Assembly (NCBI GenBank): GCA_016715405.1
Contig: JADKAE010000012.1
Coordinates: forward strand, 134,957-198,956
DNA from: Saprospiraceae bacterium
GTDB taxonomy: Bacteria; Bacteroidota; Bacteroidia; Chitinophagales; Saprospiraceae
DNA: 64,000 nucleotides
Reading direction: 5' to 3'
Shown here: piece by piece, positions 1 through 10,447 of the stretch
How positions within the stretch are numbered: position 1 is the first letter of the stretch
Layout: the number at the start of each line of letters is the position of its first letter
Program-made: the position numbers and the translations under genes
The notes under the pieces: model-generated
The model's input: only the letters and a program-made list of their open reading frames with translations
Told to the model about the DNA's origin: nothing
The model's database searches: none

Positions 1-666
1 GATGACCAAACCGACCTTTATGTGCTCGATTTAGATAAAAAGACTAAAACTAAGGTAACTGAAACACCCGACGGCGAGTTTTCAGCAGCCAGAGTGCCCG
101 ATTATTATTCGTTTTCTGCTATTCGTCAGGAAATTAACGGCCGCGATACCCTGCTTCGCCTGTGGCAATTCCCTATTGATCGCCTGACCAACGGCAAACC
201 CGTGTTTAAATACCTCAAGGATATTGGGTATTATCACTGGCTTGACGCCCAGCGTGTGGTAGTTTTTGGATTGGACAAGGGCAATTATCTGGCTATCTGC
301 GATACCCGCACCGACGATGTGTCGCCTTTTGCTACCAATGTCGGGCGTTGCTTTATGCGTATGCCCAATGGCAACCTGGCCTATGTGCAGAAATCGACTT
401 CGGGAGCCTGGCTGCTGATGGAAAAATTCCTGAGCAGGTCGGGCGGTGAGTCCAAAAGAATTATCAATACCCTGACGGGCTGTGAAGATTTCGCCGTATT
501 ACCCGATGGCTCATTTTTGATGGGACGGGGTTCCAAATTGTACAAATACGACCGTTATTCCGACCAGGATTGGGAAGAAATAGCGGATTTGAGATATTAC
601 GGCATCAAAAATATCACGCGCCTGGCAGTCAGCAATGACTTTAAGTTGGCTTTGGTAGCTGATTGA
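1..666 (+). CDS. C-terminal part of a beta-propeller-like protein (5' end outside window)
   Basis: The reading frame is open from base 1 and ends with TGA at 664-666, so this is the last 221 or so residues of a longer protein. It consists of short beta-strand-like segments typical of WD40/PD40 propeller blades (for example LYVLDLDKKTKTKV and LPDGSFLMGRGSKLYKYDR), with alternating hydrophobic and charged residues. No catalytic motif is visible, so no enzyme activity is assigned. It could be the propeller part of a secreted peptidase or a structural protein. The transhydrogenase operon follows after 46 bp with no evident terminator. Confidence 0.6.
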   Translation, partial: DDQTDLYVLDLDKKTKTKVTETPDGEFSAARVPDYYSFSAIRQEINGRDTLLRLWQFPIDRLTNGKPVFKYLKDIGYYHWLDAQRVVVFGLDKGNYLAICDTRTDDVSPFATNVGRCFMRMPNGNLAYVQKSTSGAWLLMEKFLSRSGGESKRIINTLTGCEDFAVLPDGSFLMGRGSKLYKYDRYSDQDWEEIADLRYYGIKNITRLAVSNDFKLALVAD

Positions 667-712
667 TTGCCTACACGAACTGTTTTTACCGCATTTAACC
701 GTTTTATATATC

Positions 713-1791
713 ATGGTTCACATTGGGGTTGTTAAAGAAAAAAGTGACAATAGGGTGGCTATGACCCCCGAAATAGGCGCTAAACTTACACTATTGGGAG
801 CTGCCTTACTGGTAGAACGGGGCGCAGGCGCCGATGCAAGTTACGGTGACGAGGATTATACCGATAATTGCCAATTGCTAAGCAGAGCGGAAGTGCTAAC
901 CAAATCAGACATTTTGGTTAGTATCCAACCCCTTCCTGAAGAAGACCTCAAACAACTTCGACCCGATACAATTGTGGTCTCCTATTCCAGCCTTATCTCG
1001 ACAACACCGTCAAACCCGCTTGCAGGGCATGCAATTGCGGGCGATAAGCATGGATATGGTGCCCCGCACAACCTGGCTCAATCGATGGATGTGTTATCGT
1101 CTATGGCTGCCATTGCAGGGTACAAGGCCGTATTGGAAGCTGCCCGATTGCTCCGCGTTATTTTTTGATGATGATTACTGCCGCCGACAATATCAAGCCG
1201 GCCAAAGTATTGGTATTGGGCGCCGGAGTTGCCGGGCTGCAGGCTATTGCTACAGCCCGTCGCCTGGGCGCCCAGGTAGAAGCTTTTGACACGCGCCAGG
1301 CTGCAAAGGAAGAAGTAGAAAGCCTTGGCGCTCGTTTTGTGGAGGTGCCCGGCGCCAAAGACGATACCGGCGCAGGCGGATATGCCGTGGCTCAATCGGA
1401 AGAGTTTCTGAATCGCCAACGCACCAAAGTACAAGCCCACGCCAATAAAGCCGACGTGGTAATTACAACCGCACAGGTTAGAGGCACTAAGGCCCCTGTG
1501 TTGCTCACCAAAGACACCGTAGAAAAAATGAAGCGTGGGGCAGTGGTTGTCGACCTGGCTGCTTCTCAGGGCGGCAATTGCGAGGTAACCCAAAACGGGA
1601 AAACTATCGTTCATCACGGTGTAATCATTTTGGGGGATTCCAACCTGGCTGCCACTGCACCCCAGGATGCCAGCTTCCTGTTCAGTAATAATGTGCTCAA
1701 TTTGCTCAAGCTCATTGTGGTGAAAGGAGAAATACAACTCGATCTCAATAACGAGATCATCAAAAGTGCATTTTTCACGGCCGCTACATAA
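713..1791 (+). CDS. pntAA: NAD(P) transhydrogenase subunit alpha part 1 (frameshifted)
   Basis: This is the NAD(H)-binding domain I subunit of proton-translocating transhydrogenase, which couples hydride transfer between NADH and NADP+ to proton movement. The N-terminus (IGVVKEKSDNRVAMTPE) and the Rossmann motif VLVLGAGVAGLQAIATARRLG are typical. The locus of about 359 codons matches the family. The frame breaks several times. Near 985-1075 the conserved text moves between frames: SMDMVPRTT is read in a different frame from the AQSMDVLSSMAAIAGYKAVL that follows. At about 1153 a lost C ends the first frame, and translation resumes as MMITAADNIKPAKVL. A membrane subunit and the beta subunit follow, the three-gene arrangement known from Rhodospirillum. 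The indels look like sequencing errors. Confidence 0.9.
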
Positions 1792-1810
1792 ACTTTGCCG
1801 CTATACAATA

Positions 1811-2125
1811 TGGAAACGATCTACCAATTTTTCAATGGCAATCTGCTCCTCATTTACCTCTTGATTTTTACTATCATACTTGGTTTTGAGGTTATTTCCA
1901 AGGTGCCTACGGTGCTGCACACCCACTTATGTCGGGGCTAATGCTATCAGTGGCGTAGTTATTATTGGTGCAATTATTCTGGTACGCCAAACTGCCCCAG
2001 GCGACTACGTAGGCCTTGTGCTGGGATTGATCGGCGTGATTTTGGGTATGATCAATGCACTGGGCGGCTTTGCCGTGACTAACCGCATGCTGGAAATGTT
2101 TAAACGTAAAAAACCGACTAAGTAA
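1811..2125 (+). CDS. pntAB: NAD(P) transhydrogenase subunit alpha part 2, membrane subunit (frameshifted)
   Basis: This short hydrophobic subunit forms part of the proton channel (domain II). The ATG at 1811 opens METIYQFFNGNLLLIYLL and continues to EVISKVPTVLHT. Two single-base losses near 1921-1938 disturb the conserved PLMSGANAISG segment, and the frame then runs through GVVIIGAIIL to a lysine-rich end after NRMLEMFKRKK. About 105 codons is usual for PntAB. It lies 19 bp after part 1 and 7 bp before pntB, so the three genes are almost certainly one transcript. Confidence 0.88.
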
Positions 2126-2132
2126 CCAAGCT

Positions 2133-3539
2133 ATGGCAATCAATTTTTACATCGAATTAGCATATATGTTGGGCGCGGTAGGATTTGTATGGGGACTGCG
2201 CCTGCTGAGTTCACCAGATTCCGCGCGAAGGGGCAACCTGATCGCTGGGGTGGGGATGGGACTGGCTATCATAGCGGCGATTACAATGCCTATTCCCGGC
2301 GCTGCCAACAATTATATCTGGATTCTGAGTGGATTGGCTATCGGCGGCGTGATCGGAACGATTACTTCGTATAGGGTGAAAATGACCGCCATGCCCCAGT
2401 TGGTGTCTGTATTTAACGGCTTTGGGGGCGCATGTGCCGTATTGTTGGCCATCGTAGAGGGAGAGCGTGGCCTGGACACCGGCCTGCCAATTGCCAGTGG
2501 GCAATGGTCGATTACGCTGGCCACCTTGCTGATCGGAGGGGTTACCTTCACCGGCAGTATGCTGGCTTATATGAAATTGGATGGCAGGCTGGGTGATAAT
2601 AAATTGCTGTTGCCCCGGCACCAGGTGGTCAACCAGCTGTTTTTGCTGTCAGCGGTGATATGGGGTACGATGTTGTTTTTTTAAAAATGAAACTACCTCC
2701 ATGACAGAGATGTGTGCTTTACACTTCTTTGTCTTGTTTATACGCCTCGTTTGTAGTCCCCATTGGAGGTGCAGATATGCCGGTAGTGATTTCGCTTCTT
2801 AACTCTTTTTCGGGTATTTCAGCGGCTACTTCCGGCATTATATACCACAACCAGTTTATGCTTGTTGGCGGTATCCTGGTGGGGGCTTCGGGCACGATTC
2901 TTACAGTGATGATGTGTAAGGCAATGAATCGTTCAATCTTTAATGTATTGATAGGCGGCTTTGGGGGAAGCTCCGCGGCCGCAGGCAGCAAAGCAGGCGG
3001 CGACCAGACAGTAAAAGAGGTTAGCCTTAACGATGCCGCTATTCTGTTGAATTACTCCAAGTCGGTAATTTTTGTACCGGGATACGGATTGGCAGTGGCG
3101 CAGGCCCAAAAAGGTGTGCAAAGAGATAGATGACTTGCTCAGTGAAAACGGCGTTGACGTAAAATATGCCATCCACCCTGTTGCGGGCCGCATGCCGGGG
3201 CACATGAATGTGTTGCTGGCAGAAGCAGATGTACCTTATCCGAAACTTCTCGATTTGGATGATTCCAATGATGCGCTGGCCCAGGCTGACGTGGCGGTTA
3301 TTGTCGGTGCTAATGACGTGGTAAACCCCGCTGCTGAGGACGATCCCTCCAGCCCGATATACGGTATGCCCGTGTTGAAGGTCTGGAACGCCAAACACGT
3401 GATCGTGCTCAAACGCAGTATGAGCGCCGGCTATGCGGGTATTGAAAACCCCTTGTTTTTCCACGCGAAAAACCGCATGCTATTTGGCGATGCCAAAAAT
3501 ACACTCTCAAAATTGGTAGTGGAGCTGAAGGGCTTATAA
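2133..3539 (+). CDS. pntB: NAD(P) transhydrogenase subunit beta (frameshifted)
   Basis: PntB carries the remaining membrane helices (domain II) and the NADP(H)-binding domain III. The start MAINFYIELAYMLGAVGF and the polytopic N-terminal half are intact to about 2680. At least two indels between 2675 and 2760 interrupt the link to VPIGGADMPVVISLLNSFSG. Another at about 3110 moves the frame before GVCKEIDDLLSENGVDVKYA. The NADP signature is visible as PGYGLAVAQAQ, HPVAGRMPGHMNVLLAEA and GANDVVNPAA. The locus of about 469 codons matches the family (462 in E. coli). It is the last gene of the operon and converges with a lipoprotein gene 5 bp away. Confidence 0.9.
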
Positions 3540-3544
3540 GCCTG

Positions 3545-4018
3545 CTATTCTTCCTGGAAGCCCCCCTCAATATCTAAGCCTTCGCTGGATTTTTCTTCAG
3601 CGGCAGGTTTGGGTTGCATTCGGTTTAAGCCGGCGTAATAGATGAGGTTCCACTCATTATCGAGTTTGGCAAAACGCCTGATCATGCCGTATTCTCCAGT
3701 TCTGTGTACTATTTTTTCCACCATTAGATTGTCGCCAAACGGAATAAATTCGAGCATAAACCCGCTGTTCTGAGGGTCGAAACGCCTGTGCATAACCCAA
3801 TTGTCGCGTTCCCAGCGGAATGTATTACTACTTATAGTGGCACTATCGGCGTTGTCGGGTAATCCCTCCAGTGGAAATATTATATGTTCAATTTGAAATA
3901 GACTGTCACTCATGAAGCGCTGGTAAAATGCGTCAAATTCGCGCAGTTCTTGTTGGTTTTCGCTGCGACAAGCGCCTAATATGGCAATACATGCCATCGC
4001 TATACTTATTCTGATCAT
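3545..4018 (-). CDS. putative lipoprotein, unknown function
   Basis: A 157-residue protein with a short signal sequence (MIRISIAMACIAILGAC) whose lipobox ends at Cys17, so it is probably lipid-anchored. The rest is polar and acidic with an all-beta look (FRWERDNWVMHRRFD, GEYGMIRRFAKLDNEWNLIYY), somewhat like Bacteroidetes DUF4348 lipoproteins. That resemblance is a weak impression. The start codon overlaps the hemD stop by one base (TAATG), so it is co-transcribed with hemD and the NYN gene. A role linked to haem synthesis is not implied. Confidence 0.75.
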   Translation of the reverse strand: MIRISIAMACIAILGACRSENQQELREFDAFYQRFMSDSLFQIEHIIFPLEGLPDNADSATISSNTFRWERDNWVMHRRFDPQNSGFMLEFIPFGDNLMVEKIVHRTGEYGMIRRFAKLDNEWNLIYYAGLNRMQPKPAAEEKSSEGLDIEGGFQEE

Positions 4019-4710
4019 TATTTTGGGTTTTTATCTTCTTCTAAGTCGAAAATGGTCTTGGCCAGTGAAACTTCTAAAGGAAATTCTGCTGTGATTACGT
4101 CGTTAATGCCGGCATCCCGGAGCGCTTTCGCTGTCGTGCTGCCAATGGCAATATAACGCTGAAAGGGCTGTGGCGTTACATTTTTCAGATACGAAATTGC
4201 ATTAATGGGACTAGTTAGCACGGCATAATCGGTAAGTGGAATATCCACGGATGTAATGGGGGTGTTTTCGTACACGATTATATCAATACATTGTATCTGC
4301 GCGGTTAGATAGGGTAGAAGTGCGTGGCGGGAATTTAAAGCTCTGGCAAATAATACGGTTTTCCCCGCTGCAATCGTCAAAAATGCAGGTGCAGTACCCG
4401 CTGCATCTCCCGTTCCAGTAAACGCAACGGAGTATCCCGCCTCCCGAATAGCCTCCGCAGTGGCTTCTCCGTATGCAGCCAGGTTCATTGACCCGACTTT
4501 AGCCCGGTCAGGTGGCTGAAGTTGAGAGAAAAAAAATGCGACGCCATTTTTGCTGTAAAAGAATAACCAGTCTGCAGCCGGAACAGCAGGGTAGGTTACG
4601 GGCGTCAATTTAACAAGAGAGACGCCCGTAACTTCCATTCCCTTTTGCGTATGCAGCAAATGAAAAGGACTGTCAGGTGTGAGAACCCGGCTGATGAAAA
4701 CAGTTTTCAA
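4018..4710 (-). CDS. hemD: uroporphyrinogen-III synthase
   Basis: HemD cyclises hydroxymethylbilane to uroporphyrinogen III in haem synthesis. The 230-residue length and the two-lobed pattern fit: N-terminal KTVFISRVLTPDSPFHLL, central DWLFFYSKNGVAFFF, and near the C-terminus YAVLTSPINAISYLKN followed by YIAIGSTTAKALRDAG. HemD is poorly conserved, and these segments are the family's usual landmarks. The start codon is TTG at 4710, two bases after the stop of the upstream NYN gene, which implies translational coupling. No frameshift is seen. Confidence 0.88.
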   Translation of the reverse strand: MKTVFISRVLTPDSPFHLLHTQKGMEVTGVSLVKLTPVTYPAVPAADWLFFYSKNGVAFFFSQLQPPDRAKVGSMNLAAYGEATAEAIREAGYSVAFTGTGDAAGTAPAFLTIAAGKTVLFARALNSRHALLPYLTAQIQCIDIIVYENTPITSVDIPLTDYAVLTSPINAISYLKNVTPQPFQRYIAIGSTTAKALRDAGINDVITAEFPLEVSLAKTIFDLEEDKNPK

Positions 4711-4712
4711 GC

Positions 4713-5642
4713 CTACAAGTACTCTTCTTCATCCACCGGTACGGTATCGGAGGGCTCTAATACTTTTACATTGGTAGCGATATTTTGCCCATCGTCATTT
4801 TTTCCAACTACAAAAGAGACCCTGTCGCCTTCTTTTAAGTCGTTGAAGTCACTGTCCACCACGCTTGAGTAGTGAAAGAAGAGGTTGTTGTTCGGATATT
4901 TGATAAAGCCAAAACCATTTTTCAGGCTTAGTACTTCGCTGATCTTGGTGTCTTCGTCAATTTCTTCTACGATTATGGGCTGTTTGCGACTTTCGGTCTG
5001 TACGAAAATATTGTTGATAAGCGGATCGTTGCGCTTGAGCCTATTGTCAATAATTTCGTGCATGGCAATGGGATAACTGACTTCTTCCAAGAGGTCCTGT
5101 GAGGTACGCGTGATCATTCGCTTGCCGGCTTCGGTGGTGTATTCAAAATCCCAGCTCAGTACCATTACACGCGTGCCGATAGTATTCAGTTTGCGCACCA
5201 GAGGCACATAATCGCCATCAGAAGCTATCAGGACGATCACGTCAAATCGCTTGTAAAATGCCTGTTCGTAGGCTTCTAAAGCCAGCCATACGTCAATCCC
5301 TTTTTCCTCTCGCCTTCCGAAAATACTTTTTACCGGGAGATAGTGCGTGGTAACGCCTACCGACATCAGAATATCGTCAAACACGCGGTCCCAATACAAT
5401 GTATCGCCTCTTTGAGCCGCCTCTTGCGCATTTAGTCTGCCCCTGAAATAATGCGCATCTACAATTTGACACAACCTCACATCAGTGCGCTCTTCTTCGG
5501 CAATCTGGTTGCGAATAAATTCGTGAAGACCGGAAATACTAACTCGCTTTTTTCGCGGATGATCGTAGTTGTAGAAATTGCTTACGTGTAGGAAATAATT
5601 ACCGTCGTAAAAGACGCCGATACGAACCATTTTGTCTTGCAT
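4713..5642 (-). CDS. NYN (PIN-like) nuclease-domain protein with C-terminal cold-shock domain
   Basis: About 309 residues from the chosen start (MQDKMVRIGVFYDG). Upstream codons in the same frame look non-conserved, so I prefer 5642 over 5708. Residues about 5-185 are a LabA/NYN domain. Acidic positions expected to bind metal are visible in GVFYDGNYFL, EKGIDVWLALEAY and VLIASDGDYVPLVRKL. Residues about 235-290 form a cold-shock/OB fold with RNP1-like KNGFGFIKY and RNP2-like LFFHYSS. An RNA-binding endoribonuclease is the likely activity, but the RNA target is unknown. It heads an operon with hemD and a lipoprotein. Confidence 0.85.
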   Translation of the reverse strand: MQDKMVRIGVFYDGNYFLHVSNFYNYDHPRKKRVSISGLHEFIRNQIAEEERTDVRLCQIVDAHYFRGRLNAQEAAQRGDTLYWDRVFDDILMSVGVTTHYLPVKSIFGRREEKGIDVWLALEAYEQAFYKRFDVIVLIASDGDYVPLVRKLNTIGTRVMVLSWDFEYTTEAGKRMITRTSQDLLEEVSYPIAMHEIIDNRLKRNDPLINNIFVQTESRKQPIIVEEIDEDTKISEVLSLKNGFGFIKYPNNNLFFHYSSVVDSDFNDLKEGDRVSFVVGKNDDGQNIATNVKVLEPSDTVPVDEEEYL

Positions 5643-5795
5643 AATTGGTAGTTTCTTTCTTGTATTAAATAAATTGGCATTGCGCTTTCTCGTTAGCTGG
5701 AGGAGCACTAAATCTTTTTGATTCTAGGGATATAAAATGCTTGTAATGAGGGTTTTATAGGGAGATATACGCTAAATAACAGGTTAGCTGGAGTT

Positions 5796-5835
5796 ACGCT
5801 CTCGAATACAGGCTATTGGCTGTATTCGAGAGCGT
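5796..5835 (-). terminator. 16-bp perfect hairpin, likely terminator of the T9SS cargo gene
   Basis: ACGCTCTCGAATACAG (5796-5811) pairs perfectly with CTGTATTCGAGAGCGT (5820-5835) around the loop GCTATTGG. It starts 23 bp past the stop of the upstream minus-strand cargo gene. There is no strong T-run, so it may act as an RNA 3'-end stabiliser rather than a classical terminator. Confidence 0.7.
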
Positions 5836-5857
5836 CAAATATAAAGTGTTTAAATGA

Positions 5858-7577
5858 TTAATTGGGAATTGAAATGCTTAGTTTTGTGTTAAAAGACATA
5901 TTATTTAATGTAATGCGTACCAGGTAAAAACCGCCTGCTAAACCGCTGCAATCCACTTCAATCAATTGCCTGCCTGCTGTAATGTATTGCTGATCCTGGC
6001 GTTGCACAACTCCATTCGCAGCGATTATATCAATATTAACAATATCATCGGAGGGAGAGTTGATATAGCATGACGTGGTTGAAGGGGTAGGGTTGGGGAA
6101 AAATTCACCCACTTGAATTTGTGCTACAGGAAGTTGCAGGGTTATCCAGTTTGAATAACTACCCGTGCCGTCAAAATCAAGCTGATAGAGCCGATAAAAG
6201 TAGTCGATGCCTTTTTTTACCTCCGTATCCGTATAAGAATAGTATTGAGGCGATGTGCTTGTGCCCCAGCCATCAGTCCAATGAATGGTTTTGTAGTCCC
6301 TGCCGTTTTCGCTGCGCTGTATTTCAAATCCGGCATTGTTTGATTCGGTAAGTGTCAGCCAGGATAACGCGATTTGGTCGTCTTGTGCTTCTCCGCGGAA
6401 GTAGGCCAGCTCTATGGGCAAAACCAGACAAACAGCCTCAAGAGTAGGTACATCGGGGCAACCCGCATTGCCCGAAACGGTTAATGTGCCCTACTAATCC
6501 CCATATTATTAATGGCGGTACAACTACCTGTGCAATCCAGCAGGTTGGGATTTGCCGTGATTTCTAGCCCGCCAGAGATATGGTGATGTTGGTAATGCCG
6601 TCGATATTGAAAATCAGATTGTTGTTTCTGATAACCAGGTTGCCATTCACTGCCGTAATGCCGCTAAGGAAATCAATGTTAACCATCGCGTCATTGTTGA
6701 TGATCTGTAAGTCTCCGTTGATTGTGCCCGTCAGACCGCTCAAATCAATGGCATTGTTGGCAAGATTGAGGTTGTTGAGAAATGTAAGCCCACCTCCCAG
6801 CGATGTAAGTGCGCCTAGTCCGGTAGCGTCAATTAGGGCATTGTTGTTTCTAATAGTCAAACTTCCCCCTATGGTAGCCAGGCCTGACAGTGCGTCCAGG
6901 TTGTCCAGCGCTCCGTTTTGTTGAATGAGGACACTCCCGCCCACGCTGGTAATGTTATCCAGACCTGATAAATCGGTAATCAGCGGTAGGGTTCGGATAC
7001 TTAACCCACCGGTTATCTGGGAAATACCGAACAAACCCAAAATATCGCTTAGCAACGGGTTATTAACGATGGTCACGGCCCCAACCACTCCGTTCAGACT
7101 CAGTAAACCGTCTATATTTTGTAGGATTGCGTTGTTTTGAATATTAAGATTTCCATCAAAATTGCCCAGATTGATTAGCCCGTTTACATCAATTAACAGC
7201 AAGTTGTCTTGAATCGTCAGGTTACCTCCCACCGCAATGATGGAGAGAAAATCGTCGAGATGCAGCAAAAAGTTGTTATTGTTGAGGAGGAGGTTGCCGC
7301 CAATGGTTTGCAGCATGTTTAATCCGTCGAAATCGGTGAGCAGGGCGTTGTTTCTTATGATTAAATTACCCCCAACGTGCGTAAGACCGGCAAGTCCATC
7401 CAGATTCATGATGGGATCAATGGCAGCACTTTCGATAATCAGATTTCCGGTTGTCGATGTGCAGGCAAAAGCATCTACCTGTGTTTGCGTTGTAAGGGTA
7501 AAATTACCCACACAACCCTGGCTGTATACCCCCGCACTCCATACAAGTGCAGCTAATAACATGTAAATTTTCTTCAT
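5858..7577 (-). CDS. secreted repeat protein (Receptor-L-like) with T9SS sorting domain (frameshifted)
   Basis: A signal peptide (MKKIYMLLAALVWSAGVYSQ) starts at 7577. It is followed by about eleven 24-residue repeats of the form GGNLxIxNNxxLxxLxGL (about residues 35-340), resembling Receptor L-domain/leucine-rich solenoids. Two indels (about 6573 and 6497) then shift the frame, but conserved text continues: LEITANPNLLDCTGSC, then LTVSGNAGCPDVPTLE. A fibronectin-like module (SWLTLTESNNAGFEIQRS) and a type A T9SS sorting tail (VGEFFPNPTPS to a lysine near the end) close the protein. It is a surface or secreted cargo, and the ligand is unknown. Read as one gene, it is not two adjacent ones. Confidence 0.8.
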
Positions 7578-7685
7578 AGTTGCTTTGTTAAGTGTTTCAC
7601 ATGTAAAAGTACTAAAACTATATGCGTTTATCAAATCATTAAATGAAAATGACTTTTGTTATTAGTCAATACCAGTAGTTTTCCG

Positions 7686-7693
7686 TATCTTTG
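7686..7693 (+). promoter_or_regulatory. -7 element (TAnnTTTG) upstream of gyrA
   Basis: TATCTTTG matches the Bacteroidetes primary-sigma -7 consensus and lies 36 bp before the gyrA ATG. No TTG is found at the expected 19-20 bp upstream, so only half of the promoter is supported. Confidence 0.5.
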
Positions 7694-7729
7694 GCCGTCT
7701 TTTTGAGAGACTAAACACTACTATTATAC

Positions 7730-10344
7730 ATGTCATCTGATCAGCGAATTATTCCCGTTAATATTGAGGAACAAATGAAGTCGGCTTACATTGACTACTC
7801 TATGTCAGTCATTGTATCGCGGGCTCTGCCGGACGTGAGAGACGGGCTAAAACCGGTTCACCGCCGAGTGCTTTACGGCATGTCGGAATTAGGGCTTGGC
7901 TATGGTAAAGCACACAAAAAATCTGCCAGAATAGTAGGGGAGGTGTTGGGTGAAATACCACCCGCACGGCGACGCGTCGGTGTACGACACGATGGTGCGC
8001 ATGGCCCAGGACTGGTCGCTGCGCTATCCGCTTGTGGACGGCCAGGGCAACTTCGGTTCTATGGACGGCGACAGCCCCGCAGCCATGCGTTATACAGAGG
8101 CACGCCTCAATCGCATCAGCGACGAAATGCTGGCCGATATTAATAAGGATACCGTCGATTTTACACTAAATTTCGACGATTCTCTGGAAGAACCCACCGT
8201 ACTTCCCGCCAGGCTTCCCAATTTGCTGGTGAACGGCGCTTCGGGTATCGCAGTAGGTATGGCCACCAATATGATGCCCCACAACCTCAGCGAGGTCGTT
8301 GACGGCATCGTAGCCACGGTAAACAACCCCGAAATCACGATCGACGAGTTGATGGAGTTTATCAAAGCGCCTGATTTTCCTACCGGCGGTATTATCTATG
8401 ACTATCAGGGCATCAAAGAGGCCTTCCATACCGGCAGGGGGCGCGTAGTGGTGCGCGGAAGGGCGGAAATCCAGGATGACAGCGGCCGGGAGGTTATTAT
8501 TATCACGGAAATACCCTACCAGGTCAATAAGGCTTCGCTTGTGGCTAAAATCGCCGACCTGGTCAATGAAAAAAGAATTGAAGGGATCAGCGATGTCAGG
8601 GACGAATCTGACCGCAACGGCGTGCGCGTCGTAGTGGAGGTAAAACGCGATGCCCTGGCTAACGTGATCTTGAGCCAACTTTATAAGTATACGCCGCTAC
8701 AATCTTCTTATGGCGTAAATAATATAGCGCTGGTCAACGGAAGACCCATGACCCTTTCGCTCAAAGATATGATTACGGAATTCATCAAGTTCCGTATCGA
8801 GGTCATTGTGCGCCGGGCTAAATTTGACTTGAAAAAGGCGCTTTCCCGCGCGCATATCCTGGCGGGCTTACTTGTAGCCCTCGATTATATTGACGCGGTT
8901 ATCGAACTGATCAGGGCCTCTAAAAACCCTGATGAAGCCCGCGAGGGCCTTATGAAAGGCGGATTTATTAGCGACCTCGACCTGTTTTGGGAAAAATTCC
9001 GCACACTTATCGACGAGGTAAGCACCGACGAATTCCCGTCCTCGAAGGTAATGTCCTCTCTGAAGAACAGGCTAAGGCTATCCTCGGAAATGCGTCTGCA
9101 GCGCCTTACCGGCCTGGAACGCGATAAGATCCAGGAGGAATACGACGAGATCCAACGCCGCATTCACGAATTGCGCGAAATTCTCGCCAGCGAAATCCTT
9201 CAGCGCGAGGTGGTCAAACAAGAATTGCTCGATATCAAGGAAAAATACGGCGACGCCCGCCGCACCGAAATCAGCTATTCTGACGTCGATATCAGCATAG
9301 AAGACCTGATTAAGGATGAAGATGTAGCCATTACGATCTCTCATTTAGGCTATATCAAGCGCACACCTGTCGCAGAATACCGTACACAGGGCAGGGGAGG
9401 ACGCGGCTCGCAGGGTAGCAAAACGCGCGATGCCGACTTTATAGAGCACCTCTTTGTGGCCAGTAACCACAATTATCTGCTGCTATTCACCGAGCAGGGC
9501 AAATGCTACTGGCTGCGCGCATATGAAATTCCGGAAGCCAGCAAAACGTCCAGCGGGCGAGTTATACAAAATATCCTCTCGCTTCCCAAAGAAGACAAGA
9601 TCAGGGCTTATATTATTGTGAAGGACCTGACGGATAAGGAATTTCTTGACAACCATTTTATTATGTTCTGTACCCGCCGGGGTATGGTCAAGAAAACCGC
9701 AGTAGAGGCTTTTTCACGCCCCCGGGCAGGCGGTATTATCGCGATTACGATTAACGAAGACGACCAGTTGCTGGAAGCTCGCCTTACCAGCGGCGCCCAC
9801 GAGATTTTTATTGCTACTCGCAATGGCAACGCTATTCGCTTCAACGAATCCAAAGTTCGCGCAATGGGCCGTTCAGCTGCCGGCGTCATCGGTGTTACGC
9901 TCAACGACGGCGGTAATAATGAAGTAGTAGGCATGGTGTGCGTAGCCCCCGATGATAAAGAGTCTACTATCCTTGTGGTCTCTGAAAAAGGCAACGGCAA
10001 ACGCTCCGATATAGACGATTACCGACTCACCGGCCGCGGCGGCAAAGGCGTCAAAACGATGCAGGTGACCGACAAGACGGGCGCCGTAATTGCTATTAAA
10101 ACGGTAGTAGAAGACGACGACCTCATGATTACGACTAAATCCGGTATCGTTATTCGTATGCCAGTCTCCGATATCAGGTTATGGGGCGTGCCACCCAGGG
10201 CGTTCGCGTGATCAGGCTGGATGATGACGAGGAAATTGCAGATGTAACGGTACTTTTAAGCAGTCTGCCGTGGAAGAAGCAGAAGCAGAAGAAGTTGTGG
10301 AAGCAGAAGAAGGTACGGAACCAGAACAAACCCCTGAGGCCTGA
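7730..10344 (+). CDS. gyrA: DNA gyrase subunit A (frameshifted)
   Basis: GyrA is the DNA-cleaving subunit of the type II topoisomerase that introduces negative supercoils. The start MSSDQRIIPVNIEEQMKSAY is typical, and the active-site tyrosine lies in the segment AAMRYTEARL. The C-terminal pinwheel is marked by a GyrA box (RTQGRGGRGSQGSK is the matching segment). Three indels break the frame: near 7951 (conserved text resumes at KYHPHGDASVYD), near 10183 (resumes at MGRATQGVRVIRLDDDE) and near 10255. After correction the protein ends in a Glu/Ala-rich acidic tail and stops with TGA at 10342-10344, giving about 871 codons, normal for GyrA. Breaks in an essential gene argue for sequencing errors. 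Confidence 0.95.
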
Positions 10345-10358
10345 ATTTAACGAAATCT

Positions 10359-10389
10359 TGACACACCAGACAGCCATTTTGATGTGTCA
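10359..10389 (+). terminator. weak hairpin after gyrA
   Basis: TGACACA (10359-10365) pairs with TGTGTCA (10383-10389) and is followed by a T-rich run (ATTTTCGTTTTA). The 7-bp stem and 17-base loop make it only a possible terminator or attenuator between gyrA and the TPR gene. Confidence 0.35.
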
Positions 10390-10447
10390 TTTTCGTTTTA
10401 TTACGTCTAAAAATTTGTAACTTACTTCTATAATCAAACTCAGCATT

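Noticed and set aside
6580..7566. Several frames opposite the repeat cargo gene
   Set aside because: They reflect the regular repeat of the minus-strand gene and have repetitive, basic, low-complexity translations.
10150..10260. Programmed frameshifting in gyrA
   Set aside because: There are three separate breaks in the gene, similar breaks in many other genes and no slippery-site plus pseudoknot arrangement.
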